Shown: positions 36,862-45,682, numbered from the stretch's first letter. The stretch is 64,000 bases of DNA from Halomonas lysinitropha (GCF_902500215.1 NZ_CABVOU010000031.1:1-64000); one strand, 5' to 3'. A program made the numbers and translations. Notes: generated by a model from the letters alone, not told the origin.

Positions 36862-37374
36862 ATGGCCAAGAAAGCTTCCAAGGAGACCAGGGACGTCCCC
36901 GTATCGACCGAGACGTCTGCACCGCAGGCCGAGTCTCGGTCGATGAGTCCGTTTCGGGAGTTCGAGCGCATGCTCGATACGTTCTTTGATCGTGGCGGTA
37001 TGCCGTCTCGCTGGGAGCCCCCTTTCTGGCAGCGCTTCGCGGCCTTCGAGAAGGGCATGCCGAAGGTCGATGTCATCGACCGCGATGCCGAGGTGGTGGT
37101 CCGTGCCGAGGTTCCGGGCTTCGAGCGCGAGGAGCTCGACGTCTCGGTGACCGACGGCGCGGTGACCATCAAGGGCGACCACCGCGAGGAGAGCAAGGAG
37201 GAGGAGGGCGAATACTTCCACTCCGAGATCTCCCGGGGGTCCTTTACCCGGACGGTGGCCCTGCCCAGCGAGATCGATGCCGACAAGGCGGCCGCCAGCT
37301 TCAAGAACGGCGTCCTCGAACTGACGCTGCCCAAGCACAAGAAGGCCAATCGCCGCAAGGTCGAGGTCAAGTAA
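36862..37374 (+). CDS. Hsp20/alpha-crystallin family small heat shock protein
   Basis: A 170-residue small heat-shock protein. The variable N-terminus contains PFREFERMLDTFF and aromatic residues (WEPPFWQRFAAF). The alpha-crystallin domain runs from about residue 70 (VDVIDRDAEVVVRAEVPGFE) to 160, with GSFTRTVALPSEID and the terminal-strand motif FKNGVLELTLPK. It should hold unfolded proteins for ATP-dependent chaperones. GAGGAG precedes the ATG. No CIRCE or ROSE element was recognised upstream. Confidence 0.92.
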   Translation: MAKKASKETRDVPVSTETSAPQAESRSMSPFREFERMLDTFFDRGGMPSRWEPPFWQRFAAFEKGMPKVDVIDRDAEVVVRAEVPGFEREELDVSVTDGAVTIKGDHREESKEEEGEYFHSEISRGSFTRTVALPSEIDADKAAASFKNGVLELTLPKHKKANRRKVEVK

Positions 37375-37440
37375 CCATCCGGAATGACCGGCATGCCGGG
37401 TATCGCGGCGTGCCGACTTCCCTGGCGTGAGGGAACGAAA

Positions 37441-37905
37441 ATGGACACCACCTGGGTGGTAGTCGCCGACCAGGCACGGGCACGGCTCTTCTCGGCATCC
37501 GACCAGAGAGGGTCGCTGCAGGAGGTGGAGGACCTGGCCAATCCCGAGGGATGCCTGCATGACCGCGACCTGAATGCCGACAGCCCGGGACGTGCCTTCG
37601 ACTCCATGGGCGAGGGACGTCATGCCATGGGCAAGCACCATTCGCCCAAGGAACAGGAGGCGATCCGCTTCGCCCATGAGGTGGGGGAGCGCCTGGCCGC
37701 CGGCCTGCACGACGGAGCCTTCCGGCACCTGATCCTCAGCGCGACGCCGCGCTTCCTGGGGCTGCTGCGCGAGACGCTGCCCGAGGCTGTCGCGAAGTGC
37801 ATCGTGCTCGAGCTGCACAAGGACCTCACGGCACTGAGCCCCGAGGAGATCCGGGCACACCTGCCGGAGAGGCTGCCCCGGGCGCCCCTCTCCTCGGAGG
37901 GGTAG
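37441..37905 (+). CDS. Host attachment family protein (PF10116-like)
   Basis: A 154-residue protein starting DTTWVVVADQARARLFSA, the hallmark of the family named after an Agrobacterium attachment mutant. The middle has FDSMGEGRHAM and FRHLILSATPRFLGLLR; the end has ECTA-like ELHKDLTALSPEEIRAHL, also a family trait. Its fold resembles the eRF1/baeRF ribosome-associated group, so the attachment label is historic and a translation-related role is plausible. The ATG at 37441 with GAGGGA upstream is chosen over an in-frame start at 37384. Confidence 0.82.
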   Translation: MDTTWVVVADQARARLFSASDQRGSLQEVEDLANPEGCLHDRDLNADSPGRAFDSMGEGRHAMGKHHSPKEQEAIRFAHEVGERLAAGLHDGAFRHLILSATPRFLGLLRETLPEAVAKCIVLELHKDLTALSPEEIRAHLPERLPRAPLSSEG

Positions 37906-37934
37906 GGGGCGGGTAGTCGGAACGAGGGACGGCG

Positions 37935-38650
37935 ATGGTCGGCGTGACCCTCTGGCTGACCGGGGATGTGATGACCGGACGCGGCATCGACCAGATCCTG
38001 TCGCATCCCGGAGAACCCCGAATATTCGAGTCCTGCATGGCCTCGGCCAGCGGCTATGTCCGGCTGGCCGAGCGAGTGAACGGCCCGATTCCGCATCCCG
38101 TCGACTTCGCCTACGCCTGGGGCGACGCCCTGGCGTGGCTCGAGCGCCAGGCTCCCGATCTGCGCCTGATCAATCTGGAAACGGCGGTCACCACCAGCGA
38201 CTATGCCGAGCCCAAGGGAATCCAGTACCGCATGCATCCCGCCAACCTGCCCGTGCTGGCCGCGGCGGGAGTGGATGCCTGCGTACTGGCCAATAACCAT
38301 GTGCTGGACTGGGGGCGGCGCGGGCTACGGAGACCCTTGAGGTACTCGGCAAGGCGGGCTATATCACGGCAGGTGCCGGCCTTGACCGGCATCAGGCAAG
38401 GGGCCCGGCACGCTTCGTGCTCCCCGGCAGGCGCCTGCGGCTGCTGGCCTTCGGGCTTCCCAGCAGCGGCGTGCCGCGAGACTGGGCGGCTGGTGACGCC
38501 CGCCCCGAGGGCAAGTTTCAGGGCGAGGAGGCGCTGCTGCGAGAGCGCGGTGTCGAGGTCGAGGTGTTGCAGGACCCCGAGTGTATCCCGCTGATGGAAG
38601 GCTTCATCGCCGCCTCGCCCGAACTGTGGCATGAGGATATCGGCGAGTGA
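37935..38650 (+). pseudogene. Chimeric pseudogene: CapA-family N-terminus joined to a deaminase tail
   Basis: The first part (37935 to about 38328) encodes a CapA/PgsA-like metallophosphoesterase start: LWLTGDVMTGRGIDQIL, LRLINLETAVTTSD, YRMHPANLPVLAAAGVD and VLANNHVLDWG. A one-base loss near 38325-38330 shifts the frame; the other frame continues with ETLEVLGKAGYITAGAGLDR and LLAFGLPSSGVPRDWAAGD. At 38516 the reading frame passes straight into the last 44 codons of a cytosine-deaminase-like gene. The C-terminal half of CapA is missing. Frameshift, truncation and fusion together make this a dead gene. Confidence 0.8.
38516..38650 (+). repeat. Second copy of the deaminase C-terminal coding segment
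   Basis: These 135 bp align without gaps to 36543-36677. By direct comparison 120 of 135 positions match, and 41 of 44 residues are identical. Similarity ends at the stop codon on the 3' side and begins abruptly at the FQGEEALL codons on the 5' side, which marks the recombination join with the capA remnant. Confidence 0.95.
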
Positions 38651-38705
38651 GTCGAGCCCTGATTCATTGACTCTGCTCGCCGGCGTCGGGCGGGGCGAAC
38701 GACGC

Positions 38706-39806
38706 TTAGGGGTCACTGACGAAGGCACCGCGATGGAAGGCCGCTGCAGCCTCCACCTCGGCAAGGCCCCGCAGGCCGGGTTCCGGTGGTTCTTCCCCGG
38801 CCAGCACCCGGAGCACCGACCTGACGCCGTGCGAAAGCGATATCAGGTTGTAGCCCCCCTCCAGCACGAAGACCAGCCTTCCCTCGCAATGTTGGCGTGC
38901 CAAGTTCTGCAGGATGCTGGTCATGGTGGAAAAACCGTCATAGGAGACATTCAGCGCCAGGTCATGGGCGTGGGGGTCGAATCCTGCCGAGACCAGGATG
39001 AGGTCGGGTCGGAACCACTCGGCCGCTGGCACCAGGATCTCACGGAAAGCCTTGAGATAGGCGGTATCGCCGGAATCGGCGGGGAGGGGAACATTGACGA
39101 TAGCGCCTTCCCCGAGGCCCACCCCCACTTCCTCGAGAGTCCCCGAGCCAGGATAGAAGGGAGAGGCACGGTGGATATCAAAGAACAGCACATCCGGGTC
39201 GGCCCAGAAGATGTCCTGGGTACCGTTGCCGTGATGGGCATCCCAATCAATGATCATTACTCGCTCGCAGTCCAGTGCCGCCTGGGCATGGGCCGCAGCC
39301 ACCGCCACGTTGTTGAACAGGCAGAAACCCCGCGCACGAACCGGTTCGGCGTGGTGACCGGGGGGCCTTACCAGCGCGAAGCTGCTCTCGGCCCGCCCTT
39401 CTACCACCGCCTCGACGGCGGCGATTGCGGTGCCTGCGGCCACCTCGGCGGCATCGACGCTGCCGGGTGATACGGCTGTTGTATCCTCGTCCAGCCAGGC
39501 ACTCTCTCCGCGCAGCTGGTAGATGCTGTCCAGGTAGGCGTTGGTATGAACGCGCCCCAGCTGCTCGCGAGTTGCCGGCCTACCGGCCTCGAAGATTACC
39601 CCCGGAACGGGTTCGAGTTCCAGCAGGTGGCGGATGGCGGTAAGCCTGGCGGGATGTTCGGGATACTTCCAGGGCACTCCCAGCCCTGACAGTAGTGAGC
39701 GGACTCGCTTGTCCATGCGTCCTGGCAGGAAGGGGACTTCGATATCAGGTTCATGGGCCAGCATCCGCTCGTCATAGAAGGCGATCACGCTGTTCTGTTC
39801 GGCCAC
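38706..39806 (-). CDS. Histone deacetylase family protein (acetoin utilization/acetylpolyamine type)
   Basis: A 366-residue arginase/deacetylase-fold zinc enzyme. The catalytic motifs are LVRPPGHHAEPVRARGFCLF, IIDWDAHHGNGTQD, DIHRASPFYPGSG, LVSAGFDPHAHDL and FVLEGGYNLISLSHGV, so the charge-relay His pair and zinc ligands are intact. Bacterial members deacetylate acetylpolyamines or acetyl-lysine proteins. The N-terminus FYDERMLAHEPD fits the family. It lies convergent with the capA pseudogene and stands alone. Confidence 0.9.
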   Translation of the reverse strand: MAEQNSVIAFYDERMLAHEPDIEVPFLPGRMDKRVRSLLSGLGVPWKYPEHPARLTAIRHLLELEPVPGVIFEAGRPATREQLGRVHTNAYLDSIYQLRGESAWLDEDTTAVSPGSVDAAEVAAGTAIAAVEAVVEGRAESSFALVRPPGHHAEPVRARGFCLFNNVAVAAAHAQAALDCERVMIIDWDAHHGNGTQDIFWADPDVLFFDIHRASPFYPGSGTLEEVGVGLGEGAIVNVPLPADSGDTAYLKAFREILVPAAEWFRPDLILVSAGFDPHAHDLALNVSYDGFSTMTSILQNLARQHCEGRLVFVLEGGYNLISLSHGVRSVLRVLAGEEPPEPGLRGLAEVEAAAAFHRGAFVSDP

Positions 39807-39909
39807 TGTGTAGGTTCCATTTGGTGGGCGACTTCAGGATGAAGAGGGTCATGCCTCTGGATACAGCATATCAGCGCTTTGCTATCGGGGGTGGACAACT
39901 GCCATTACC

Positions 39910-40548
39910 TCAGCGTATGGCGTCCAGCAGGCGCTCCGTGGCCAGGAATAGCTGCCGGCGAGGCTGGGCGCCTTCGAGCACGCCGGCATGCTCGCCATCC
40001 AGCGAGAAGCGCAGGCCCGGCACGCCGCCGATGCCGACCTCCCTGGCGATCTGTTGATCGTCTCGTACCTGCTGGCGGAATTTGCCCTCCACCAGTGCCT
40101 GGCGCAGGGCCTGGCCATCCATGTCGAGCCTTTGCGCCACGCGGACCAGTGACTCAGTATCTGCCAGGTCGAGGCTTTCCTCGAAGAAGCCACGGAACAG
40201 CGCCGTGCGCATGGCGTTGGTGGCCCCTGGCCGTACGGCTTCCTGTGTCCGGGCCCAGGCACTTGCCTCGTGGGCCAGCCGCGAACGCGGCTGGAGGCGG
40301 GGCAGCCGAAGCATCATGCCGCGCTCCGCGGCCATGGGGTAGACGGCCCGTTCCCAGATGTCGTGCAGGTAGTCGCCATCGGGGTCGAGGGTCGGCTCGG
40401 GCTCGGGGCGCAGTTCGAAAGCTCGCCAGCGGATCGCCACGATGTCGCCGAAGCGCTCGGCCAGAGCGTCGATTTCCGGCGCTTCCAGATAGCAGAACGG
40501 GCAGACGTAATCACTGAAGACATCAAGGGTAATGCGCGGCCGGGTCAT
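39910..40548 (-). CDS. DsbA-fold oxidoreductase, FrnE-like
   Basis: A 212-residue thioredoxin-fold protein with a helical insertion. The redox motif is C16-P-F-C19 in VFSDYVCPFCYLEAPEI, followed by IRWRAFELRPEPEPT. The cis-Pro region is IGGVPGLRFSL. There is no signal peptide, so it should be cytoplasmic like FrnE and 2-hydroxychromene-2-carboxylate isomerase relatives. AGGAGG lies 7 bases before the ATG at 40548. The substrate is unknown. Confidence 0.87.
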   Translation of the reverse strand: MTRPRITLDVFSDYVCPFCYLEAPEIDALAERFGDIVAIRWRAFELRPEPEPTLDPDGDYLHDIWERAVYPMAAERGMMLRLPRLQPRSRLAHEASAWARTQEAVRPGATNAMRTALFRGFFEESLDLADTESLVRVAQRLDMDGQALRQALVEGKFRQQVRDDQQIAREVGIGGVPGLRFSLDGEHAGVLEGAQPRRQLFLATERLLDAIR

Positions 40549-40821
40549 CAATTGCCTCCTGTGGCGGTGTGGCAGGACCCGGAAGGGTAGCAGCGGGTCC
40601 TCCGACAGGATATGGCAGGATGGAACGCTGTCGGTTGATAGCCCCATGCCGTACCTTCTCCCATCCTGTCAGTGATGTTTCTCCCGAGGCTACCGCCACG
40701 GGGCCCGCTGCCGCGATGGTCGGACTGAAGCGGTAGAGCCGGTCGGTGTAGGCTCGCTGCCCTTGGTCGGGGTTGGTCAATAAGGTGTGATACCTTCGTG
40801 CCATGTCGGGAGAGGACGCGC

Positions 40822-41862
40822 ATGGCCAATGATTCATCCCACAACGCTGCCACAGATGATGTCTCCCTGGGGGACAAGGTCGCGTTCCTGTCGCACCCCC
40901 GGGCTTACGCCGGTTTCCAGGGGGAGGTCGATGTCAAGGAGACCCATATGGCATGGGTCTTCCTGACGGCGGGTCGGGTCTACAAGCTCAAGAAGCCCGT
41001 TGAGTACAATCACCGCGACTGCCACTTCCTGCGGGACCGCGAGTTGCTTTGCCATGAAGAGGTTCGCCTCAACCGTCGCCTGGCGCCGGAGATCTACCTG
41101 GGCGTAGCCTCATTGAGGCTGACGTCCGATGGCATGCTGGAGATCAACGGTGAGGGAGAGGTGGTCGACTGGCTGGTCGTGATGAAGCGACTGCCCGAGC
41201 ATCTCATGCTGGATGTGGTCCTGACGCGGGGCAGCGTCACCGAGACACGGATTACCCGGGTCGCCGAGCGTCTTGCCGACTTCTATCAGGGGCTCGAACC
41301 GGTCGAGATGTCGGCAGAAACCTATCTGGATCGCTTCAAACTCGAGGTCGACAGCAACCGGGAAGTCATCGTGGATCGCCGATTCTCCGTGGCGAATGAC
41401 GGCGTGGCGTTCATGCTCGACCGTCTCGATCGCCTGCTCGCGGAGGAGCCTGACCTGCTCGGAAATCGCCCTCGCCAGGGTCGGGTCGTCGAGGGGCATG
41501 GGGACCTGCGTCCGGAGCATGTCTGTCTCTCCGAGCCCCCCGTGGTCATCGATTGCCTCGAATTCAGCCGGCCCCTACGGCTGGTGGACCCCTTCGACGA
41601 ACTGAGTTTCCTGGGGCTCGAATGCGAACGGCTGGGTGCCGCCTGGATTGGCCAGTGGCTGGTCAGCGAGTGCACCCGGAGACTCCGGGACAGGCCATCC
41701 AGGCGGTTGCTGGCCTTCTACACAGCGTACCGGGCCTGTCTCAGGGCACGCCTCTCGCTCGGCCACCTGCTCGAGCCGGATCCACGCTCCCCGGACAAGT
41801 GGGAGCCGCAGGCCAGGGAATATCTGGCGCTGGGGCTGCAGGCCTGCCGTGAACTGGATTAG
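40822..41862 (+). CDS. Aminoglycoside-phosphotransferase-fold kinase, stand-alone
   Basis: A 346-residue protein with an APH/choline-kinase-like fold. The N-terminal lobe has the nucleotide lysine in VYKLKKPVEYNHRD, and EEVRLNRRLAPEIYLGV follows. The catalytic loop is VVEGHGDLRPEHVCL, and VVIDCLEFSRPLRLVDPFDEL provides the metal-binding Asp. In many bacteria this domain is fused to an AAA-type NTPase; here it stands alone. The natural substrate is unknown and the resemblance does not imply drug resistance. The start at 40822 has GGGAGAGG upstream. Confidence 0.8.
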   Translation: MANDSSHNAATDDVSLGDKVAFLSHPRAYAGFQGEVDVKETHMAWVFLTAGRVYKLKKPVEYNHRDCHFLRDRELLCHEEVRLNRRLAPEIYLGVASLRLTSDGMLEINGEGEVVDWLVVMKRLPEHLMLDVVLTRGSVTETRITRVAERLADFYQGLEPVEMSAETYLDRFKLEVDSNREVIVDRRFSVANDGVAFMLDRLDRLLAEEPDLLGNRPRQGRVVEGHGDLRPEHVCLSEPPVVIDCLEFSRPLRLVDPFDELSFLGLECERLGAAWIGQWLVSECTRRLRDRPSRRLLAFYTAYRACLRARLSLGHLLEPDPRSPDKWEPQAREYLALGLQACRELD

Positions 41863-41912
41863 CCAGGGCCCTGTGGGGCACCCTGGCCATCGGGGCAATA
41901 AGGAGCCTGGCC

Positions 41913-42890
41913 TTACGACGGGCCCTCGAGCAGCTCGGTAAGCGAGCCATTTTCGTGGACGCGGCGGATCGCCTCGGCAAACAGCGGAGCCGCGCTGACC
42001 ACTTCGAGGTGTTGGCTGGCGACGTCGGCATCCAGCCGGGTTGGCGGGACGGTATCGGTCACGATCAGCGTCGCCAGCTGCGGGTCGCTGACCACCCGGT
42101 CGGCATCGCCGACGAAAAGGCCGTGTGCCGCCAGCCCGACGACCGTCCTTGCGCCCCGGTCCAGACAGGCCTGGGCGGCACGCAGCAGGGTGCCACCCGA
42201 GCTGACCAGATCATCCACGACCAGTACGGTGGCGCCTTCGACCTCGCCGGTCAGCAGGGTGCCGCTGACCTTGCCCTCACTGCGACGCTTCTCCATGTAG
42301 GCCGCGCCAACCTCGCGATCCAGCAAGGGCTCCAGCATCTCTTTGAAGCCCTGCGCCCGCTTGACGCCACCCGGGTCGGGGGAGGCCACCACCACTGGTC
42401 CATCGCCGCAGCGTTCGCGCATGTGCTCGGCGAACAGGCGACGCGTATCGAGGGTATGGGTGGGGCAGCGGAAGGCGTTCTGGAAGGCGGCAGGGTTGTG
42501 TACATCTAGCGTCATCACGCCATCAATGCCCATGGCCTCGAGCAGCATGGCCAGATAGCGGGAGGTGAGCGGGTCGCGCGACTTGGTCCGGCGGTCCTTG
42601 CGCGCGTAGGCCATATAGGGAATTACGGCGGTGACACGTCGAGCGCCTGCGTCGCGGACGGCACCCAGGAAGAACAGCAGCCGGCAGAGCCGTTCGTTGA
42701 CCCCCTGTTCGGGGTCGCCATTGAGGCTCTGCAGCACGTAGACATCCTCACCACGCACGCTTTCCAGCGGTCGTGCCTTGTGCTCGCCATCCTCGAAGTC
42801 GCGTTCCTCGTGTTCGGCAAGTGAGATGCCAAGCGATTGTGCCACCTTGTCGCCAAAGGGGTGGCTGGCGCTGAGAGAGAACAGTTTCAT
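41913..42890 (-). CDS. Ribose-phosphate pyrophosphokinase paralogue
   Basis: A 325-residue PRPP synthetase homologue. It retains IPYMAYARKDRRTKSRDPL, which differs from the usual RQDRK/R by one Lys, and the metal segment TLDVHNPAAFQNAF. The flexible loop has YMEKRRSEGKVSG and the PRPP loop VLVVDDLVSSGGTLLRAAQ. It is thus closer to a working PRPP synthetase than the gene at 29492. A start at 42902 is also possible; the AGGAG just before 42890 is unusually close. Neither gene has the ispE/lolB context of housekeeping prs. Confidence 0.83.
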   Translation of the reverse strand: MKLFSLSASHPFGDKVAQSLGISLAEHEERDFEDGEHKARPLESVRGEDVYVLQSLNGDPEQGVNERLCRLLFFLGAVRDAGARRVTAVIPYMAYARKDRRTKSRDPLTSRYLAMLLEAMGIDGVMTLDVHNPAAFQNAFRCPTHTLDTRRLFAEHMRERCGDGPVVVASPDPGGVKRAQGFKEMLEPLLDREVGAAYMEKRRSEGKVSGTLLTGEVEGATVLVVDDLVSSGGTLLRAAQACLDRGARTVVGLAAHGLFVGDADRVVSDPQLATLIVTDTVPPTRLDADVASQHLEVVSAAPLFAEAIRRVHENGSLTELLEGPS

Positions 42891-42937
42891 GCTCCTCAGC
42901 ATAGACGCTAGTCCCCGGCTTTGACGAGCAGGAGGGA

Positions 42938-43849
42938 TCAGGTGTCGTGAGGTGGCAGGCAGGCTGGCAGGCTCTCGCGCAGCGAACGGGGGATGATGTC
43001 GAGGTATCGAAAGCCCCCAACATTCTCATCGGCGATGTTGTCTGTCTGCATCAGGATCACCTGGTCGCGCGTCAGCGGCTGGCCGGGCAGCCAGACGGCC
43101 AGGGCCGCTACCAGCCGCCAGGCGAGAAAGGGAATCGGCACCAGCGGCCGCTCGCGGTGCAGGTGGCCGAGCAGTGTCTCGAGGATCTCGCGGTAGCTCA
43201 GCACGTCGGGTCCGCCGAGCTCGAACAAGCGTCTTCCCGGGGCCGAGCGGCCCGCAAGGACAGCGATGGCCCGGGCGACATCCACCACGTGTACCGGCTG
43301 CAGTCGGGTCGTTCCGCGACCGAACAGCGGGATCAACGGTAGCCGGGTGAGGCCCTCCAGGCCGGAGAGGAACGCATCACCCGGGCCGAACAACACGCTT
43401 GGCCGCACGATGATCGCCTTGGGGATGGCGTCCAGTACCGCCTCCTCGCCCCGGGCGCGGGCTCGCACATAGGCCGAGGCCGAGTCATGACGGGTGCCGA
43501 TGCCCGAGACCTGCACCAGCCGCTCGATGCCGGCTGCCCGGGCTTGGCTGGCCAGTCGCCAGGCTCCGGTGACATGGATGGCCTCGAAGCTGGTATCGCG
43601 AGTTTCCACATAGAGGCTGACGGCATTGACCACGGCGCTGGCGTCCTCCAGGGCCGCGGCGAGGCTTTCCTCGTCGCGGATATCGGCGGTGGCGAGTTCC
43701 ACCGGATCCCCGTCCTCCAGCCAGGCGGGCAGGGCAGGGTGGCGAGCGGCAATACGTACCTCGCGGCCTGCCTCGACCAGTTCGCGAACGATGGCATCAC
43801 CGAGAAAGCCGGTGCCGCCGAAGACCGTAACTAGACCCTCGCGCATCAT
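42938..43849 (-). CDS. NDUFA9-like NAD(P)-binding epimerase family protein
   Basis: A 303-residue extended short-chain dehydrogenase-like protein. The Rossmann motif is VTVFGGTGFLGDAIVRELVEAG, and ATADIRDEESLAAALEDASAVVNAVSLY follows. The downstream FGPGDAFLSGL, PVHVVDVARAIAVLAG and LFELGGPDVLSYREI parts match the complex-I NDUFA9-like group. The usual catalytic YxxxK is not obvious (SAYVRARARGEEAV). GGGGAGGGG precedes the tandem ATGs at 43849/43846. The frame runs on upstream through the nitrilase gene but has no support there. Confidence 0.85.
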   Translation of the reverse strand: MMREGLVTVFGGTGFLGDAIVRELVEAGREVRIAARHPALPAWLEDGDPVELATADIRDEESLAAALEDASAVVNAVSLYVETRDTSFEAIHVTGAWRLASQARAAGIERLVQVSGIGTRHDSASAYVRARARGEEAVLDAIPKAIIVRPSVLFGPGDAFLSGLEGLTRLPLIPLFGRGTTRLQPVHVVDVARAIAVLAGRSAPGRRLFELGGPDVLSYREILETLLGHLHRERPLVPIPFLAWRLVAALAVWLPGQPLTRDQVILMQTDNIADENVGGFRYLDIIPRSLRESLPACLPPHDT

Positions 43850-43866
43850 CCCCTCCCCGCGGCCGC

Positions 43867-44709
43867 TCAACGATAACCGGCCATCAGTTCGCGCACCAGC
43901 GGCGTATCGGCGTCGCGGTGGGTGGGCAGCTCGAAGCGGGCCCGGGCGATGGCGGTGCGTGACAGCTCGGCGGTGATCAGCATTTCGCCTGCCTCGGCCT
44001 CGGCGAGCAGTTCGCCCCGGGGGCCGAGGATGCGCGAGCCGCCCCAGAAGTGGCTTTGGCCCTCGGGGCCGAAGCGGTTGGCCATGATCACCGGCGTGCC
44101 GTAGGTCATGGCGTAGAAGCGCACGTTCAGGGCCCAGTTCTGCTCGTTGGAGAAGTCGTCGCTGACGATGCCCGAGGCCGAGTTGATCGGTGCGCAGAGC
44201 ACGGTAGGGCGGGGCAGCAGTGCCGCATGGACCAGTGCCGGGTTCCACAGGTCGGCGCAGATCAGCTGTGTGGCCGACCAGCCGGGGCGAATCGGCGTAT
44301 GGGTGAGCTCGCTGCCGTGGGTGAACCACTTGCCCTCCTCGAGGCCGCCGTAGGTGGGCAGGTTCAGCTTGCGATGTACCGCGGCGATCTCGCCGTCCTG
44401 GAGGATGGCCAGCGCGTTGTAGTACTCGCCGGGACTCGCTTCCTCGACGAAGCCCACCACCGTCTGCATCTCGCGGCAGGCCAGGGCCAGCTCGCGAAGG
44501 CGCGGATCCTCCAGCGGCATCGCCACCTGCATCACCCGGCTGCCCAGGCCGTAACCGGTCAGCGAGAGCTCGGGGAAGACCAGCAGCTCGAGGCCCTGGT
44601 CGCAGGCGTCCTGGATAGTGTCGAGATGCTGCGCCAGGTTGGCATCCACCTCACCGAGGGTGGCGTTGACCTGGGCGGCGCCGACCCGGAGTCTGTCCTG
44701 ATAATGCAT
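43867..44709 (-). CDS. Nitrilase superfamily carbon-nitrogen hydrolase
   Basis: A 280-residue C-N hydrolase. The catalytic triad is complete: E47 (VFPELSLTGYG), K114 (VHRKLNLPTYGG) and C151 (LICADLWNPALVHA). Members hydrolyse amides such as N-carbamoyl compounds, deaminated glutathione or omega-amides. The Glu-Lys-Cys spacing and CADLWNP fit the NAD-synthetase-amidase-like or carbamoylputrescine-like branches, but no branch can be fixed. It sits 17 bp upstream of the NDUFA9-like gene on the same strand, so the two are probably co-transcribed. Confidence 0.88.
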   Translation of the reverse strand: MHYQDRLRVGAAQVNATLGEVDANLAQHLDTIQDACDQGLELLVFPELSLTGYGLGSRVMQVAMPLEDPRLRELALACREMQTVVGFVEEASPGEYYNALAILQDGEIAAVHRKLNLPTYGGLEEGKWFTHGSELTHTPIRPGWSATQLICADLWNPALVHAALLPRPTVLCAPINSASGIVSDDFSNEQNWALNVRFYAMTYGTPVIMANRFGPEGQSHFWGGSRILGPRGELLAEAEAGEMLITAELSRTAIARARFELPTHRDADTPLVRELMAGYR

Positions 44710-44732
44710 CTCATCCCCCTGGAAAGAGGGAA

Positions 44733-44750
44733 GGCCGCCCGTGGGCGGCC
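44733..44750 (-). terminator. Terminator after the osmoprotectant ABC operon
   Basis: Perfect 8-bp stem GGCCGCCC / GGGCGGCC with a 2-base loop, about 50 bp beyond the stop of the binding-protein gene and before the nitrilase gene. On the minus strand it is followed by TTCCCTCTTTCC. Confidence 0.65.
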
Positions 44751-44800
44751 CTCCTTGCCTACTGCGATAGCCTGCATTATGCCAGGCATGGCCTGAAGCG

Positions 44801-45682
44801 TCACAGCAGCTCGTTTTCCTCGAGGAAGGACTGGGCCACGTCTTCGATGTTCTCGCGCTCGACGTCGACCTGCGCGTTGAGTTCGGCCATGGTGTCGTCG
44901 TCGAGCAGCGCCGACAGGGCGTTCATCTGTTCGGCGAGCTCCGGGTTCTCTTCTAGGGTCTCCTGGCGCACCACGGGTGTCAGGGCGTAGGCCGGGAAGT
45001 AGCCCTGGTCATCCTCGAGGACACGGAAATCGAAGGCCGGGATACGACCGTCGGTAGCGAAGACCAGACCCACCTCGACATCGCCGTCGCGCAGGGCCGG
45101 GTAGACCAGGCCGGAATCCATGCGCTTGACATCGCTGCGCCCGACACTGAAGTCGTAGGCTTCCTGGAGCGGCCGCCAGCCGTCCTCGCGAGCATAGAAC
45201 TCTGCGTTCAGGGCAAAGGTCAGGCCCTCGCCGTCATTGACCGCCTCGGCCAGGTCGGAAAGAGTGGCGATGCCGCGCTGCTCGGCGTCTTCCTCGCGCA
45301 TGGCCAGGGCATAGGTGTTGTTGGCGTCAGAAGGCTCAAGCCATACCAGGCCCTTCTCGGCGTCCAGTTCCTTGACCCGCGCGTAGGTGTCTTCGGGCGA
45401 CAGCCGCTCGGTGACGTCGTTGTAGTTGATCAACGAGGTGCCAGTGTACTCCCAGTAGAGGTCGATCTGGCCATTCTCCTGGGCCTGGCGGAGCACGGCA
45501 GAACCCATGCCGGCACGGTTCTCCACATCATAGCCAAGTCCCTCCAGGTACTGGGTGGTCATGTTGGAGAGGATCTGCTGCTCGGTGAAATTCTTGCCGC
45601 CAACGGTGATCTCGGCGGCAACGGCAGTGGTCATGGCGCCGGCCATGGCCAGGCCGGACAGGGTGGTCATCAGGCGTTTCAT
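44801..45682 (-). CDS. Quaternary-amine (glycine betaine/choline type) ABC substrate-binding protein
   Basis: A 293-residue periplasmic protein with a signal peptide (MKRLMTTLSGLAMAGAMTTAVAA). The mature start is EITVGGKNFTEQQILSN, the OpuAC-like pattern of OsmF/OpuBC proteins. DLYWEYTGTSLINYNDV and GLVWLEPSDANNTYALAM supply the aromatic cage region. It is the last gene of a four-gene importer operon and follows a permease gene. Ligand class is quaternary amines by family; which one is unknown. Confidence 0.87.
   Translation of the reverse strand: MKRLMTTLSGLAMAGAMTTAVAAEITVGGKNFTEQQILSNMTTQYLEGLGYDVENRAGMGSAVLRQAQENGQIDLYWEYTGTSLINYNDVTERLSPEDTYARVKELDAEKGLVWLEPSDANNTYALAMREEDAEQRGIATLSDLAEAVNDGEGLTFALNAEFYAREDGWRPLQEAYDFSVGRSDVKRMDSGLVYPALRDGDVEVGLVFATDGRIPAFDFRVLEDDQGYFPAYALTPVVRQETLEENPELAEQMNALSALLDDDTMAELNAQVDVERENIEDVAQSFLEENELL

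Noticed and set aside
43850-44329. N-terminal extension of the NDUFA9-like frame
   Set aside because: The upstream 160 codons are the nitrilase gene read in another frame; the Rossmann motif starts right after the ATG at 43849/43846.
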